64,000 bases of DNA from Luteococcus sp038433155 (GCF_038433155.1 NZ_JBCDMW010000036.1:1-64000); one strand, 5' to 3'; positions 17,646 through 26,849 are shown, counted from the stretch's first letter. Notes: generated from the sequence alone by a model not told the origin. A program made the numbers and translations.

Positions 17646-17803
17646 GCACTCCCCGATCCCAGCCGCATTGGTCATCCGTCCCGTCATCCCGATAGAGCGC
17701 TGAGCGGGGTCCAGTGCCTCTGAGGCACCGGGGTGCGGCCAGCACTCTTCCGGGAAAACTGGCCAAGCGTCCAGATTGGGCGGGGGCGTATGGCCCCGTC
17801 GGA

Positions 17804-19300
17804 TCACACCCGGATGTCGTGCCAACGGGCCAGGCGGCCACCGCGGCCAATCTCGGTCAGCCGTCGCTCCACCTCACGCCGGTGCTTCTCGGGCGTGACA
17901 ATCAGCAGCTCGTCGCCGAAGTAGAGCCGGGTGTCGCCGTGCGGGGCAAAGGAACGCGGACCGCGGATGATCAGCGAGACCACCGCATTGCGCGGCAGCC
18001 GCAATTCCCGGATCTGCACCCCGGACAGCATCGAGCCCTCGGGAATCCTGATCTGCAACAGGTCCGCCGCGATCTTGTCCAGCGGGGCCGCCTCGATGTC
18101 CACGTCGTGGGCGGCATTCGGATCGGCCAGGCCCAGCTTGCGTCCGGCCCAGGGCAGGGTGGGCCCCTGCAGGCTGGTGAAGACGATCACGAAGACCAGC
18201 ACGATGTCGAAGAGCAGGTCCGCATCGGGCACCCGGGCCGACATCGGCACCGTGGCCAGGATGATCGGCACCGCTCCGCGCAGGCCGGCCCAGGAGACGA
18301 ACAGCTGTTCCCGCAGGGGGATCCGGAACCAGCTCAGCGAGCTGAAGACCGACACCGGGCGCACCACGACGGTGAGGAAGAGGCCGGCCATGACCCCGGC
18401 CCACACCGCGTGCAGGCTGATCCGGCCGGGGTTGGCCAGCAGACCGAGCATCACGAACAGCCCGATCTGGGCGATCCAGCCGACCCCCTCCGCGAAGGAA
18501 CGAGTGGCATGCCGGTGCGGCAATTTTCCGTTGCCCAGCACGACGGCACACACATAGACCGCGGCGAAGCCGGAGACATGCAGCGCCACCCCGGTGCCGT
18601 AGGTGGCCACCGCCCAGGCCATCGCCGCCAGCGGGTAGAGACCCGACGACGGCAGGGCGATCCGGCGCAGCACCGCGACGCCCAGCAGCCCCAGCAGAAC
18701 CCCCAGCAGCACACCGCCGGCCAGTTCCCCGACCACCAGGGCCAGCAGACCCGCCGCGCCGCCGGGCGGTGACTTCCCCAGCGCCAGCTCCGAGGCCGCG
18801 GCCACCAGGAGCACCGTCGGGGCGTCGTTGAGCCCGGATTCGGCCTCCAGCACCGCCCGAACCCGGCTGGGCAGGGGAACCCCGCGCAGCACCGCGAAGA
18901 CCGCGGCCGAATCGGTGGGTGCGGTGACCGCCCCCAGCAGCAGCGCGACGGCCCAGGGCAGGGCCAGCACAAAGTGGCCGAACAGCGTCATCAGGCCGAT
19001 GCTCACCCCGATCCCCAGGGTGGCCAGCAGGCCGGCGGCGCCGATGGCGGGGCGGATGTTGGCCCATTTGGTGGTGAAGCCGCCCTCGGCCAGGATGAGC
19101 ACCAGGGCGGCGAAGCCCAGGCCATGAGCCAGGTCCGCGTCGTTGAAGGCAAAGCCCAGCCCGCTGTTGCCCATCGCCATCCCCAAAAAGAGGAAGAGCA
19201 GCAGGGCGGGCAGGCCCAGCCGGGAACCCAGCCGGGCGGCGAAGATGGCCACCAGGGAGACGACCGCGCCAATCAGCAGGGCGAGGTCGATCGTCGGCAT
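17804..19300 (-). CDS. Potassium/proton antiporter, CPA family with TrkA_C domain
   Basis: A 498-residue protein. About 12 membrane segments occupy residues 1-385, with the CPA1/NhaP2-type motifs GLPALLLFLFLGMAMG, LILAEGGFTTKW, TAPTDSAAVFAVL and ESGLNDAPTVLL, which include the conserved acidic ion-binding residues. A soluble C-terminal TrkA_C domain (IRELRLPRNAVVSLIIRGPR to DELLIVTPEKHRREVERRL) probably senses a nucleotide or ion. It should expel K+ (or Na+) in exchange for protons. The ATG at 19300 starts right before the first helix. It is monocistronic by layout. Confidence 0.88.
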   Translation of the reverse strand: MPTIDLALLIGAVVSLVAIFAARLGSRLGLPALLLFLFLGMAMGNSGLGFAFNDADLAHGLGFAALVLILAEGGFTTKWANIRPAIGAAGLLATLGIGVSIGLMTLFGHFVLALPWAVALLLGAVTAPTDSAAVFAVLRGVPLPSRVRAVLEAESGLNDAPTVLLVAAASELALGKSPPGGAAGLLALVVGELAGGVLLGVLLGLLGVAVLRRIALPSSGLYPLAAMAWAVATYGTGVALHVSGFAAVYVCAVVLGNGKLPHRHATRSFAEGVGWIAQIGLFVMLGLLANPGRISLHAVWAGVMAGLFLTVVVRPVSVFSSLSWFRIPLREQLFVSWAGLRGAVPIILATVPMSARVPDADLLFDIVLVFVIVFTSLQGPTLPWAGRKLGLADPNAAHDVDIEAAPLDKIAADLLQIRIPEGSMLSGVQIRELRLPRNAVVSLIIRGPRSFAPHGDTRLYFGDELLIVTPEKHRREVERRLTEIGRGGRLARWHDIRV

Positions 19301-19552
19301 GGCGTCATTCTTCCAGACCCGGGCAAGCCGCTGGCCATGCTGGACATTCGCTGGCCGTTGGCCGCGAATTCATCACAAACTTCTGTCCGGCACCGATCGT
19401 CGGCCATACTGGGAGGCGTTGCCCGTTTCCAGCGGAAGCGGGGCCAGGCGTCACGGCAGACGGGGACTGCGCACGAGCTTGGGAAGCCGTGTCCCCCGAC
19501 GGCCGACCTTGCACCTGCCTGACAGTCAACATTCTCGGGGGAGAGGAAGAAC

Positions 19553-21211
19553 ATGGTGGACGCCGGAGGTCCGGTCGAGAGACCGGCCGCACGACGCGCA
19601 CTGCCGGATCCGGACGCGCTGGACCTGCCGTCGGAGGCGGCAACGGGCACCAGCACCGTCGGCGTGCTGCCGCGACGCGCGGACGGTGATCCCGACGACG
19701 GCGTGCTGACCGACCCCACTGCCGCCACCTCCGACGACGTCGCCCAGAACCTGGGCAGCAAGGTGGCCCAGGGCGCCAAGTGGAGCATGCTGGGCAACAT
19801 CATCACCCGCGCCGGCTCGCTGGTGGTGGGCATCGTGGTGGCCAACCTGATCGGCTCCGCCGGGGTGGGTGTCTTCGCCGTCGCCATGACCGTGGGGCAG
19901 ATGCTGCTCACCTTCATCGACATGGGCCTGGGCACCGATCTGGTCCGGGGCAGCGACGAGGAGATGGAGCGCAAGGCGCCCACCGTCGCCACCCTGGGGA
20001 TGATCCTGTGCAGCATGGGCGCGCTGGTGCTGGTGGTGGGCGGCGAACTGATCGCCCGGGCACTGGGCACCCCCGATGCCACCCGTCTACTGCAGGTCTA
20101 CTCGCTGATGGTTTTCATCGGTGGGTTGGCAATCGTGCCGCAGGCCCTGCTGGTCCGACGGCTGGACCAGCGCCACCTGGCCTTCGCCCTGATCTCCAAC
20201 TTCGTGGTCAGCAATGCCATCATCCTGTCCCTGCTGCTGGCCAGCGACGTCGGCGTGCTGGCCCTGCCGATTGGTGCCGTGGCCGGGATGGCGGTGGAGG
20301 TCTTCCTGTTCTACGTCTTCTCCGGACGCGGCCTGCGCTTCGGCTGGGACCGCGAGGTGCTCCGCCCGGCCCTGGGCTTCGGTCTGCCGGTGGCCGGCTC
20401 CAACCTGCTGCAGGTGATGCTGAGCAATGTGGACAAGCTGGTGGTGGCGCCCGTTCTGGGTCCCGTCCGGCTGGGTCATTACACGATGGCCTCGAATGTC
20501 GCCAACTGGCCGGTCTCGGTCTTCGGCCTGGTGGTGCGCTCGGTGGCGCTGCCCGCCTTCGCCCACACCAAGCCCGCTGCCCGGGAGCCGATCCTCACCC
20601 TGGGTTCGCAGCTGACCTGGTTGATCGCTTTCCCCGTCGGGCTGATGCTGGCGCTGTTCTCCCACGACGTGATCCTCTTCTTCTACAACCCGGACTTCGC
20701 CAGGTCGATTCCGCTGCTGGCCCTGCTGGGTCTGTACGGCGCGCTCCGGGTGATGTTCGACACCTGGACCGGCTACCTGTACGCTCGCGGAAACTCCCGC
20801 GCCGTGCTGCACGCCAGCATCGGCTGGGTGGTGGTGCTGTTCGCGTCGACGTGGATTGCCGCCCGCACCTGGGGCACCGAGGGGGCCGCGATGGCCCAGA
20901 TCTTCACCGTCGTCGCCGTGGCCCTGCCCATCTTCCTGTGGTCCGTGCACAAGGCCGGTGGCAGCGTGCGGGACATCTTCAAGAGCCTGCTGCCCGCCAC
21001 CCTGGCGTCGATCCCGGCCGCGGTGGTCAGCGTCGCACTCTCCCGCTGGGTGGACACCTTCACCCTGACCGGAAACCTGCGGATCGACTCGATGATCGGC
21101 CTGGCCGTCGGCGGCCTGAGCTTCCTGGCGATCTACCTGCCCCTGGTCTACAAGCGGGTCCGCGCCAGCATCGCGGCGATGCGTACCCCCGCCCCGGCCG
21201 AGGAGTCCTGA
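19553..21211 (+). CDS. Polysaccharide flippase (Wzx/MATE-like)
   Basis: A 552-residue protein with an acidic, disordered N-terminal tail of about 65 residues and then 12-14 membrane helices. KVAQGAKWSMLGNIITRAGS begins the polysaccharide_synt/oligosaccharide flippase domain, and GPVRLGHYTMASNVANWPVS is a conserved middle stretch. It probably moves lipid-linked sugars across the membrane for wall or capsule polymers. No glycosyltransferases are nearby, so the substrate is unknown. GGGGAGAGGAAG precedes ATG 19553. A hairpin terminator follows at 21248. Confidence 0.85.
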   Translation: MVDAGGPVERPAARRALPDPDALDLPSEAATGTSTVGVLPRRADGDPDDGVLTDPTAATSDDVAQNLGSKVAQGAKWSMLGNIITRAGSLVVGIVVANLIGSAGVGVFAVAMTVGQMLLTFIDMGLGTDLVRGSDEEMERKAPTVATLGMILCSMGALVLVVGGELIARALGTPDATRLLQVYSLMVFIGGLAIVPQALLVRRLDQRHLAFALISNFVVSNAIILSLLLASDVGVLALPIGAVAGMAVEVFLFYVFSGRGLRFGWDREVLRPALGFGLPVAGSNLLQVMLSNVDKLVVAPVLGPVRLGHYTMASNVANWPVSVFGLVVRSVALPAFAHTKPAAREPILTLGSQLTWLIAFPVGLMLALFSHDVILFFYNPDFARSIPLLALLGLYGALRVMFDTWTGYLYARGNSRAVLHASIGWVVVLFASTWIAARTWGTEGAAMAQIFTVVAVALPIFLWSVHKAGGSVRDIFKSLLPATLASIPAAVVSVALSRWVDTFTLTGNLRIDSMIGLAVGGLSFLAIYLPLVYKRVRASIAAMRTPAPAEES

Positions 21212-21247
21212 GCGGGTTGGCGGCAGGCAGACCGCGCAGGCAACGCA

Positions 21248-21278
21248 AGAAGGGCCCCGGGATTCCCGGGGCCCTTCT
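21248..21278. terminator. Bidirectional hairpin between flippase and tRNA-Ser
   Basis: AGAAGGGCCCCGGGA at 21248-21262 pairs exactly with 21264-21278, leaving in practice a three-base loop after end fraying. It lies 36 bases after the flippase stop on the plus strand and 4 bases past the 3' end of tRNA-Ser on the minus strand, so it can stop both transcripts. T-runs are short on both sides. Confidence 0.75.
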
Positions 21279-21282
21279 GTTC

Positions 21283-21370
21283 TGGCGGTGACGGAGGGAT
21301 TTGAACCCTCGGTGGCTTGCACCACACTCGCTTTCGAGGCGAGCTCTTTCGGCCGCTCAGACACGTCACC
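21283..21370 (-). tRNA. tRNA-Ser (anticodon CGA)
   Basis: Read on the minus strand, the acceptor GGTGACG pairs with CGTCACC, followed by discriminator G and an encoded CCA. The D-arm begins TGTCTGAGCGGCCG as usual for serine tRNAs. The anticodon stem CTCGC/GCGAG frames the loop CTCGAAA, giving anticodon CGA for UCG codons. A long variable arm follows and the T-arm is GAGGG-TTCAAAT-CCCTC. Length with CCA is 88 bases. Confidence 0.95.
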
Positions 21371-21626
21371 GCCGAAAAGTTTGCCACAGTTCACCGCTCG
21401 TTCGCCAATCGAATGGGTGTGGGTACCGGCCCGGGCCCGACCTCCCACCGCGGCCAACCATCCTTCCCTCGCCCGGGGCCAGTCCCATCCACGGCCGCGG
21501 CGGGGAGGCCGGCTCCCCAAACCGGGAGAGTCAACGCTGTGGGTGCGCGCTCACCGCACCGCGGGGGCGGGCCCCGCCCGCGCGTCGGAACAGGCTGGGC
21601 GGAGCGGCCTCAACGACTTCGGGTAT

Positions 21627-22094
21627 TCACCGGGGCGGAGCCCCCGTGCGGCCGAAGAAGTCCCGCAGGAGGGCGCCGCACTCGTCGGCACGGATTCCGC
21701 CCCGCACCTCGGGGCGATGGTTGAGACGCGGATCGCGGACGACGTCGAACAGGGAGGCCACCGCGCCCGCCTTCTCGTCGTATGCCCCGAAGACCAGGGT
21801 CTGGACCCGGGAGAGCACGATGGCGCCGGCGCACATGGTGCAAGGCTCCAGGGTGACCACCAGGGTGCAGCCCTCCAGCCGCCACTCCCCCCGCTGCTCG
21901 GCGGCACGGCGCAGGGCCAGCACCTCGGCATGGCCGGTGGGGTCGCCGGTCAGCTCGCGCTCATTGCCGGCCTGCGCCAGCACTTCACCGTCGGGGCCCA
22001 GCAGCACGGCTCCGATCGGCACATCACCGTGCGTCGCCGCCAACCGGGCCTGGGCCAACGCGACGTCCATCGCCGCGTCCCATCGGCTCGCCAC
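21627..22094 (-). CDS. tadA: tRNA adenosine(34) deaminase TadA
   Basis: A 155-residue zinc deaminase that converts A34 of tRNA-Arg(ACG) to inosine. The catalytic HAE motif is at residues 55-57 (GHAEVLALRRA) and the zinc ligands are Cys85 and Cys88 in TLEPCTMCAGAI. The proposed GTG start at 22094 directly abuts the TGA stop of the upstream acidic protein; an internal ATG eight codons later is possible but would trim the first helix. It is the second gene of a two-gene unit. Confidence 0.93.
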   Translation of the reverse strand: MASRWDAAMDVALAQARLAATHGDVPIGAVLLGPDGEVLAQAGNERELTGDPTGHAEVLALRRAAEQRGEWRLEGCTLVVTLEPCTMCAGAIVLSRVQTLVFGAYDEKAGAVASLFDVVRDPRLNHRPEVRGGIRADECGALLRDFFGRTGAPPR

Positions 22095-22817
22095 TCAGCG
22101 CTGGCCCTTGATGGCCCGATCGAACTGGGGCAAGAACTTCATCTTGTTGGCGATCTGGCGCAGCAGCTCGTCGGAGTCCTCGTCGAGGTTCTCCGCGATC
22201 GCCTCCATGTCGAACTCACTGACGCCCTGGTCGGCCAGGATCCCCAGGTCGCCCATCGCCTCGGAGTCGTCATCGGGATCCGGAATGTCCTCACCCAGGT
22301 AGTCGGCGACGTCGCGGGCGATCGGCCAGTCGTTGGCCGCCACCGCATCGCTGAGCAGCACCTGGACGGTGCGGCCGCGCACCCGGCAAAGCACAAAGAA
22401 CTCGCCGGCGATGGACACCATGCCCACCGCACCCGCGTCGCCGGGGATCCGGCGGAGCTGGGTCATGAACTCGTCGAGGTCATTGGCCAGGTCGCTGGCC
22501 ATCGGCAGCGCGACGGCCTGGGAGTCCTCCCGGTAGAGAGCCACCACCAGGTCGATCTCCTCCTCGGTGGCATCATCCAGGTCATCGTCGAGGTCGTCAT
22601 CATCGTCCTCGTCGTCGCCGTCATCCTCGTCGAGATCGTCCTCGTCCTCGTCGAGATCGTCCTCGTCCTCGTCGTCGTCGAGGTCATCGTCATCCTCGTC
22701 GTCGTCGAGATCCTCGGCGGAGGACTCATCGAAGTCGTCGACGTCCTCATCCAGATAGGGGGACGGTGTCTTCTCGCCAGCCTCGAAGGGGTCCACCTCA
22801 TCGTCGAACGTGGTCAT
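22095..22817 (-). CDS. tRNA adenosine deaminase-associated protein with long acidic tail
   Basis: A 240-residue protein in two parts. Residues about 20-85 are nearly all Asp and Glu with a few Leu, an extreme low-complexity acidic segment. From about residue 85 a folded domain follows (ATEEEIDLVVALYREDSQAV, MVSIAGEFFVLCRVRGRTVQ), typical of the protein encoded beside tadA across actinobacteria. It may assist or regulate TadA, but this has not to my knowledge been shown. The coding DNA of the acidic run is made of GAC/GAT/GAG repeats and could vary in length. It ends directly against tadA. Confidence 0.85.
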   Translation of the reverse strand: MTTFDDEVDPFEAGEKTPSPYLDEDVDDFDESSAEDLDDDEDDDDLDDDEDEDDLDEDEDDLDEDDGDDEDDDDDLDDDLDDATEEEIDLVVALYREDSQAVALPMASDLANDLDEFMTQLRRIPGDAGAVGMVSIAGEFFVLCRVRGRTVQVLLSDAVAANDWPIARDVADYLGEDIPDPDDDSEAMGDLGILADQGVSEFDMEAIAENLDEDSDELLRQIANKMKFLPQFDRAIKGQR

Positions 22818-22960
22818 GGTTCCTCCTTGGCCGTGGGCTGCGCTTCCATCCTCGCAGACCAGTCAACCCCAATTCCCCGGACTTTGCAGCCCAGCCTCAA
22901 GCCGCCGTCGAGCCGACCCCCCGCACTGCGCGCACCTGCCGGATGTGGGACAGTGGGGGC

Positions 22961-23602
22961 GTGGAACTGCGCGTACTCGACCATCCCCTGGTGACCCACA
23001 AGCTCACCCTGCTGCGGGACAAGAAGACCGATTCACCGACCTTCCGCCACCTGGTGGAGGAATTGGTGACCCTGCTCAGCTATGAGGCGACGCGCGAGGT
23101 GCGGGTGACCCCCGTCGACGTCGAGACCCCCGTTGCGAAGACCCGCGGGCTGGAACTGAGCAATCCCAAGCCGCTGGTGGTGCCGATCCTGCGCGCCGGC
23201 CTGGGGATGCTGGAGGGCATGATGCGGATGATGCCCACCGCCGAGGTGGGCTTCGTCGGAATGGTGCGCAATGAGGAGACCTTCGAGCCGATGACCTATG
23301 CGGAGCGGCTCCCGCAGGATCTCTCCGCCCGGCAGTGCTACGTCCTGGACCCGATGTTGGCCACCGGCGGTTCCCTGGGCGGCTGCGTGGAATTCCTGGT
23401 CAACCGGGGCGCCGACCACATCACCTGCATCTGCATCCTGGCCGCTCCGGAAGGCATCGAGAACTTCCGCAAGCTGGTGGAGCACCTGGAGGTGCCCTGC
23501 ACCCTGGTGATCGCCGGCGTCGACGAGAAGCTGAACGAGCACGGCTACATCGTGCCCGGGCTGGGCGACGCGGGCGACCGGCTCTACGGCCTGGCCGACT
23601 GA
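22961..23602 (+). CDS. upp: Uracil phosphoribosyltransferase Upp
   Basis: A 213-residue enzyme that makes UMP from uracil and PRPP in pyrimidine salvage. The PRPP-binding motif is DPMLATGGS at residues 130-138; RAGLGMLEGMMRMMPTAEVG at 79-98 and the C-terminal GLGDAGDRLYGL uracil-binding loop are standard. Start GTG 22961 (reading MELRVLDHPLVTHKLTLLRD) matches the family N terminus; the frame opens far upstream but that part overlaps the divergent tadA-partner promoter. A hairpin terminator follows. Confidence 0.95.
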   Translation: MELRVLDHPLVTHKLTLLRDKKTDSPTFRHLVEELVTLLSYEATREVRVTPVDVETPVAKTRGLELSNPKPLVVPILRAGLGMLEGMMRMMPTAEVGFVGMVRNEETFEPMTYAERLPQDLSARQCYVLDPMLATGGSLGGCVEFLVNRGADHITCICILAAPEGIENFRKLVEHLEVPCTLVIAGVDEKLNEHGYIVPGLGDAGDRLYGLAD

Positions 23603-23632
23603 GCCGGACGACCGACCCGGACGACCGATCGG

Positions 23633-23658
23633 ACCCCACGGGCTGCTGCCCGTGGGGT
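23633..23658. terminator. Terminator between convergent upp and ndh
   Basis: ACCCCACGGGC at 23633-23643 pairs with GCCCGTGGGGT at 23648-23658 over loop TGCT. It is followed on the plus strand by TCGATCCTTTG. It lies 31 bases after the upp stop and 30 bases past the ndh stop, so it can serve both convergent genes. Confidence 0.8.
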
Positions 23659-23687
23659 TCGATCCTTTGTTGGCCCGGTGCCCGGCG

Positions 23688-25070
23688 TCAGCCGATGGTG
23701 GGTTCCACCTTGTCCTCCACCTTGCCCGGCTGCTGGGTGCCGGTGACGGTGGGGTGGAAGTCGTCGCCCAGCTGCTGGACCGCCAGGCGTGCCACCAACT
23801 GTTGACGCGTCGTGATCCGCTCCGAACGGGCGCCGCCCACGAAGGCGATCGCCCAATGGACCAGCGTCGTGAACTGCGCCTTGAAGCCCACGATGTAGAG
23901 CAGGTGCAGCGCCAACCACGCCACCCAGGCGGGGAAACCGGTGAGTTCCACCTTGCCCGCCTTCATCACGGCACCGAACTTGCTGATCACCGCCATGGAT
24001 CCCTTGTCGCGGTAGCGGAAGGGACGGGTGACCGGCTTGCCCGTCACCTCACCGATGATCCGGTCCGCGGCATACTGGCCGGCCTGGATGGCCACCTGCG
24101 CGACCCCGGGCAGCTTGTCCAGGCTCATCATGTCCCCCACGACGTAGACCTCCGGATGCCCGGGGACGGTGCAGTCCCGGTTGACCTGCAACCGCCCGGC
24201 CCGGTCCACCTCCGCCTCGGACTGCTCCGCAAGCATCCGCCCCAAGGGGCTCGCCTGCACGCCGGCGGCCCACACCTTGCACCCCGCCTCCAGGCGCTCA
24301 GTGCGCTCGTCGGAGTACTTGAGGTCCAGCCCATTCTCGTCGACGCCGGTGACCATCGCACCCAGCTTCACCTCGACGCCAATCTCCTCCAGCTTCTCCT
24401 TCGCCTTGCCGGACAGGCGCTCACCGAAGGGCGGCAGCACCCGGTCCGCGGCATCCAGCAGCAGGACCCGGGCCTTGGAGGGGTCGATTCGGCGATACTC
24501 CCCCTTCACCGTCTGGCTGGTGAGCTCCCGGATCTGGCCGGCCATCTCGACGCCGGTCGGCCCGGCACCCACCACCACGAAGGTCAGCAGACGCTCGCGC
24601 TCCTGCTCGTCCTCGGTGAGTTCGGCGACCTCCAGGGAGCCAAAGATCCGGGCGCGCAGCTCCAGTGCGTCGTCGATGCTCTTCATGCCGGGCGCATAGA
24701 CCGCGAAGTGGTCATTGCCGAAGTAGCTCTGGCCAGCACCGGCGGCGACGATCAGGTGGTCATAGCTGAGCTCGGTGGTGGTGCCCAGCGCCTCCGCGTG
24801 GACGGTGCGGGCGTCGAGGTTGATGTCGGTCACCTCACTGAGCAGCACCCGGACGTTGTCCTGGTCCTTGAGGATCTCGCGAGTGGCCGGCGCGATCTCG
24901 CCGGGCGAGAGGATGCCGGTGGCCACCTGGTAAAGCAGCGGCTGGAAGAGGTGGTGGGTGGTCTTGGCCACCAGGGTGATTTCGACATCGGCTCCGGCCA
25001 GCCGCTTGGCGGCGAACAGCCCGCCGAAGCCGGATCCGATGATGACGACGTGGGGACGGGAGTGGTTCAT
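23688..25070 (-). CDS. ndh: Type II NADH:quinone oxidoreductase (NDH-2)
   Basis: A 460-residue flavoprotein that passes electrons from NADH to menaquinone without pumping protons. The FAD-binding GSGFGG motif is at residues 12-17, the NADH-binding GAGPTGVEMAGQ motif near 168, and VYVVGDMMSL is the second FAD contact. A C-terminal hydrophobic/amphipathic segment (GFPAWVAWLALHLLYIVGF) should anchor it to the inner face of the membrane. ATG 25070 has GGAGAGCC just before it. Monocistronic by layout. Confidence 0.9.
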   Translation of the reverse strand: MNHSRPHVVIIGSGFGGLFAAKRLAGADVEITLVAKTTHHLFQPLLYQVATGILSPGEIAPATREILKDQDNVRVLLSEVTDINLDARTVHAEALGTTTELSYDHLIVAAGAGQSYFGNDHFAVYAPGMKSIDDALELRARIFGSLEVAELTEDEQERERLLTFVVVGAGPTGVEMAGQIRELTSQTVKGEYRRIDPSKARVLLLDAADRVLPPFGERLSGKAKEKLEEIGVEVKLGAMVTGVDENGLDLKYSDERTERLEAGCKVWAAGVQASPLGRMLAEQSEAEVDRAGRLQVNRDCTVPGHPEVYVVGDMMSLDKLPGVAQVAIQAGQYAADRIIGEVTGKPVTRPFRYRDKGSMAVISKFGAVMKAGKVELTGFPAWVAWLALHLLYIVGFKAQFTTLVHWAIAFVGGARSERITTRQQLVARLAVQQLGDDFHPTVTGTQQPGKVEDKVEPTIG

Positions 25071-25229
25071 GGCTCTCCTGAGCAGGCCTCGCCCGAAGGC
25101 TGGGGAAGGGGTTCGGGGCGAGGCTAGCCTCCCCTTCCAAAGAGGAACAATCCCCCGGGACGTACCCGCCTGCGCCGCGGCATGTCGAGGAAGCTCGAGG
25201 CCCGCGGTGCCCCCTCTAGGATCAAGACC

Positions 25230-25769
25230 ATGGACGCGACCGAAACAGTCTCTCCCACAGGCGTCGAGGCCGCGCTCACCCGAAGGGAATACCTTCGCCG
25301 TCGGTACTTGAGCCTGGGCACCGGGGAACTGGTGGCTGCAGTTACCTTCGCGGGTGTCTTCGGGCTCTACACCTCCACGAGCAGCTCGCTGCGGCCCGCA
25401 GCCCCGATCCTCTGGCTGTCCATCCTCCCGCTTGAGTTCATCCTCACCCAGGGCGGGATCTACTGGCTGGCCGCCAGGGACTGGGTGAAGCGATCATGCA
25501 TGCCGCCCCTGCTGGCAGGCTCGTTCGCGGTCCTGACGTGGGCCAATCCGCTGCTCCTGCTGGCGGCCGTCGGCATGCTTGCCTGGCAACGGCCAGCCGG
25601 GTCCGCAGCGGCCCTGGCCGTGGCTTGCGTCGTCTTCGGAGCGATCGAGTACGTCAACTACTTCTGGATCCGCCTGTCCTATCCGTGGAAGTCCTGGGCA
25701 CGGCAGGTGACACAGTGGCGACGCTCGCGCCTCCGGCAGGATCTGGAGACAGCCCGCATCTCCAGATGA
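25230..25769 (+). CDS. Small integral membrane protein, unknown
   Basis: A 179-residue protein with about four hydrophobic segments (for example LVAAVTFAGVFGLYTSTSSS, ANPLLLLAAVGMLAWQ and ALAVACVVFGAIEYVNYFWI) and a basic C-terminal tail. I do not recognise a family. The EYVNYFWIRLSYP stretch resembles membrane proteins found in Firmicutes and actinobacteria with no known role. ATG 25230 is preferred, as the first 30 residues look like a cytosolic lead-in. Neighbours give no clue. Confidence 0.6.
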   Translation: MDATETVSPTGVEAALTRREYLRRRYLSLGTGELVAAVTFAGVFGLYTSTSSSLRPAAPILWLSILPLEFILTQGGIYWLAARDWVKRSCMPPLLAGSFAVLTWANPLLLLAAVGMLAWQRPAGSAAALAVACVVFGAIEYVNYFWIRLSYPWKSWARQVTQWRRSRLRQDLETARISR

Positions 25770-25833
25770 GTCACGGCAGGGAGCCCGAGTCCACGCGGCT
25801 CGGCGAATGTGCGCGGGACCCCCGCGGGAGAGC

Positions 25834-26331
25834 ATGCTTGTGCGCGTGGCCCAGCATCGAACCTCCCTCCCCGCCCAGCCGCCGACGGTACCCATCTCCT
25901 GCGGCGCGATCCTGCTCGACGGCCAGGGAAAACTGCTGATCGTCAAGCCCACCTACAAGTCGGGGTGGAGCATTCCCGGTGGCCAGATGCAGTCCGACGG
26001 GGAGTCCCCGTGGGAGGCCTGCCAGCGGGAGGTCTTCGAGGAGACCGCGCTGCGCATTCGCCGGGGTCGGCTGGTGGTGATCGACACCCGGCCGCATGAG
26101 GGCCGGCAGCTGGGGCTGCGTTTCCTCTTCCACTGCGGCACGGTCGCACCCGCCGATGCCGCTCGGATCCGAATCGACCGGCACGAGATTGGTGAATACC
26201 GCTTCGCTCCGGTTGGGGAAGCGCTGGAACTACTGCGCCCCGCGATTTCACGCCGGGTGGCCGTCGGGCTGAATGCGCGCTCGTGCGTCTACCTGGAGGA
26301 CGGCCAGCGCAATCCCGCGGTGATCGGCTGA
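25834..26331 (+). CDS. Nudix hydrolase
   Basis: A 165-residue enzyme with an intact Nudix box: GGQMQSDGESPWEACQREVF followed by EE, matching Gx5Ex7REUxEExGU apart from the terminal Gly. It hydrolyses a nucleoside-diphosphate-linked substrate that cannot be read from sequence. The start is uncertain: ATG 25834 sits 3 bases after a GGGAG that is too close to be ideal, and ATG 25807 or GTG 25843 are alternatives. It lies at the right edge of the core-genome part of the window. Confidence 0.8.
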   Translation: MLVRVAQHRTSLPAQPPTVPISCGAILLDGQGKLLIVKPTYKSGWSIPGGQMQSDGESPWEACQREVFEETALRIRRGRLVVIDTRPHEGRQLGLRFLFHCGTVAPADAARIRIDRHEIGEYRFAPVGEALELLRPAISRRVAVGLNARSCVYLEDGQRNPAVIG

Positions 26332-26381
26332 TCCACACGATGGCGGGTGCCTTCCAGCGGGCCGCTGCGCTTGTCTGACCG

Positions 26382-26597
26382 GTGACCAGCATCGAGGAGA
26401 TCTTCCCGCCCTTTGCCCTCCGGGTGCGCTGCGGACCCGTCGAACTGGCCAGTGTGCGTGAGGACAACCCATCCCAGGTCGCCGAGCTGGTTGCGAGCGG
26501 GATCTACGACGGACCGCTGCCCTTCCGGAGCCGCTGGGCCGAGGCCCCCGCCGATGAGCTGCCGACCGATCTCAACCAGTTCGACTGGAGCAAGTAA
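26382..26597 (+). pseudogene. Truncated GNAT acetyltransferase N-terminus
   Basis: A 71-codon frame (LRVRCGPVELASVREDNPSQ, then SRWAEAPADELPTDLNQFDW) that looks like the first third of a GNAT N-acetyltransferase. It stops at TAA 26597, where the family normally continues into the acetyl-CoA-binding core; neither other frame supplies that core. Immediately downstream is another short fragment ending RRFYAFIGL in a different frame, then a GAGCCTGGCGAGG-type repeat at about 26716. This looks like a deletion scar at the border of the catabolic island. Confidence 0.5.
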
Positions 26598-26798
26598 TGG
26601 GACAGCGGGTACTGCTGCTGCCCGAGAACTTCGTCCGCGCGCCGTATCCGCTGGAGGTGGAGGGGGCCGACGCTTCTACGCCTTCATCGGCTTGTGACCC
26701 GTCGTACACCCACCCCTCGCCAGGCTCGGGGACCGTGGTGTCCTCCCTGCCGAGGCAACCCCGATGGCCGACCTTGCCGACGCCGTCCCACGGTCCGC

Positions 26799-26815
26799 AC
26801 CGGGAGCTTCCCGGT
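26799..26815. promoter_or_regulatory. Palindrome upstream of the HD-IclR pair
   Basis: ACCGGGAGCTTCCCGGT is a perfect 7-bp-arm palindrome with three central bases. It ends 34 bases before the ATG of the HD-protein gene. It could be an operator for the IclR regulator encoded in the same unit, but its sequence differs from the CCG(A/C)TGA(A/T)CGG sites elsewhere in the island. Confidence 0.4.
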
Positions 26816-26849
26816 TGCCCGCAACCCGACGGGGCCGTTAGATGAAGCC

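Noticed and set aside
22567..22758. Serine-rich plus-strand reading frame
   Set aside because: It is the antisense of the Asp/Glu repeat of the TadA partner and has no start context.
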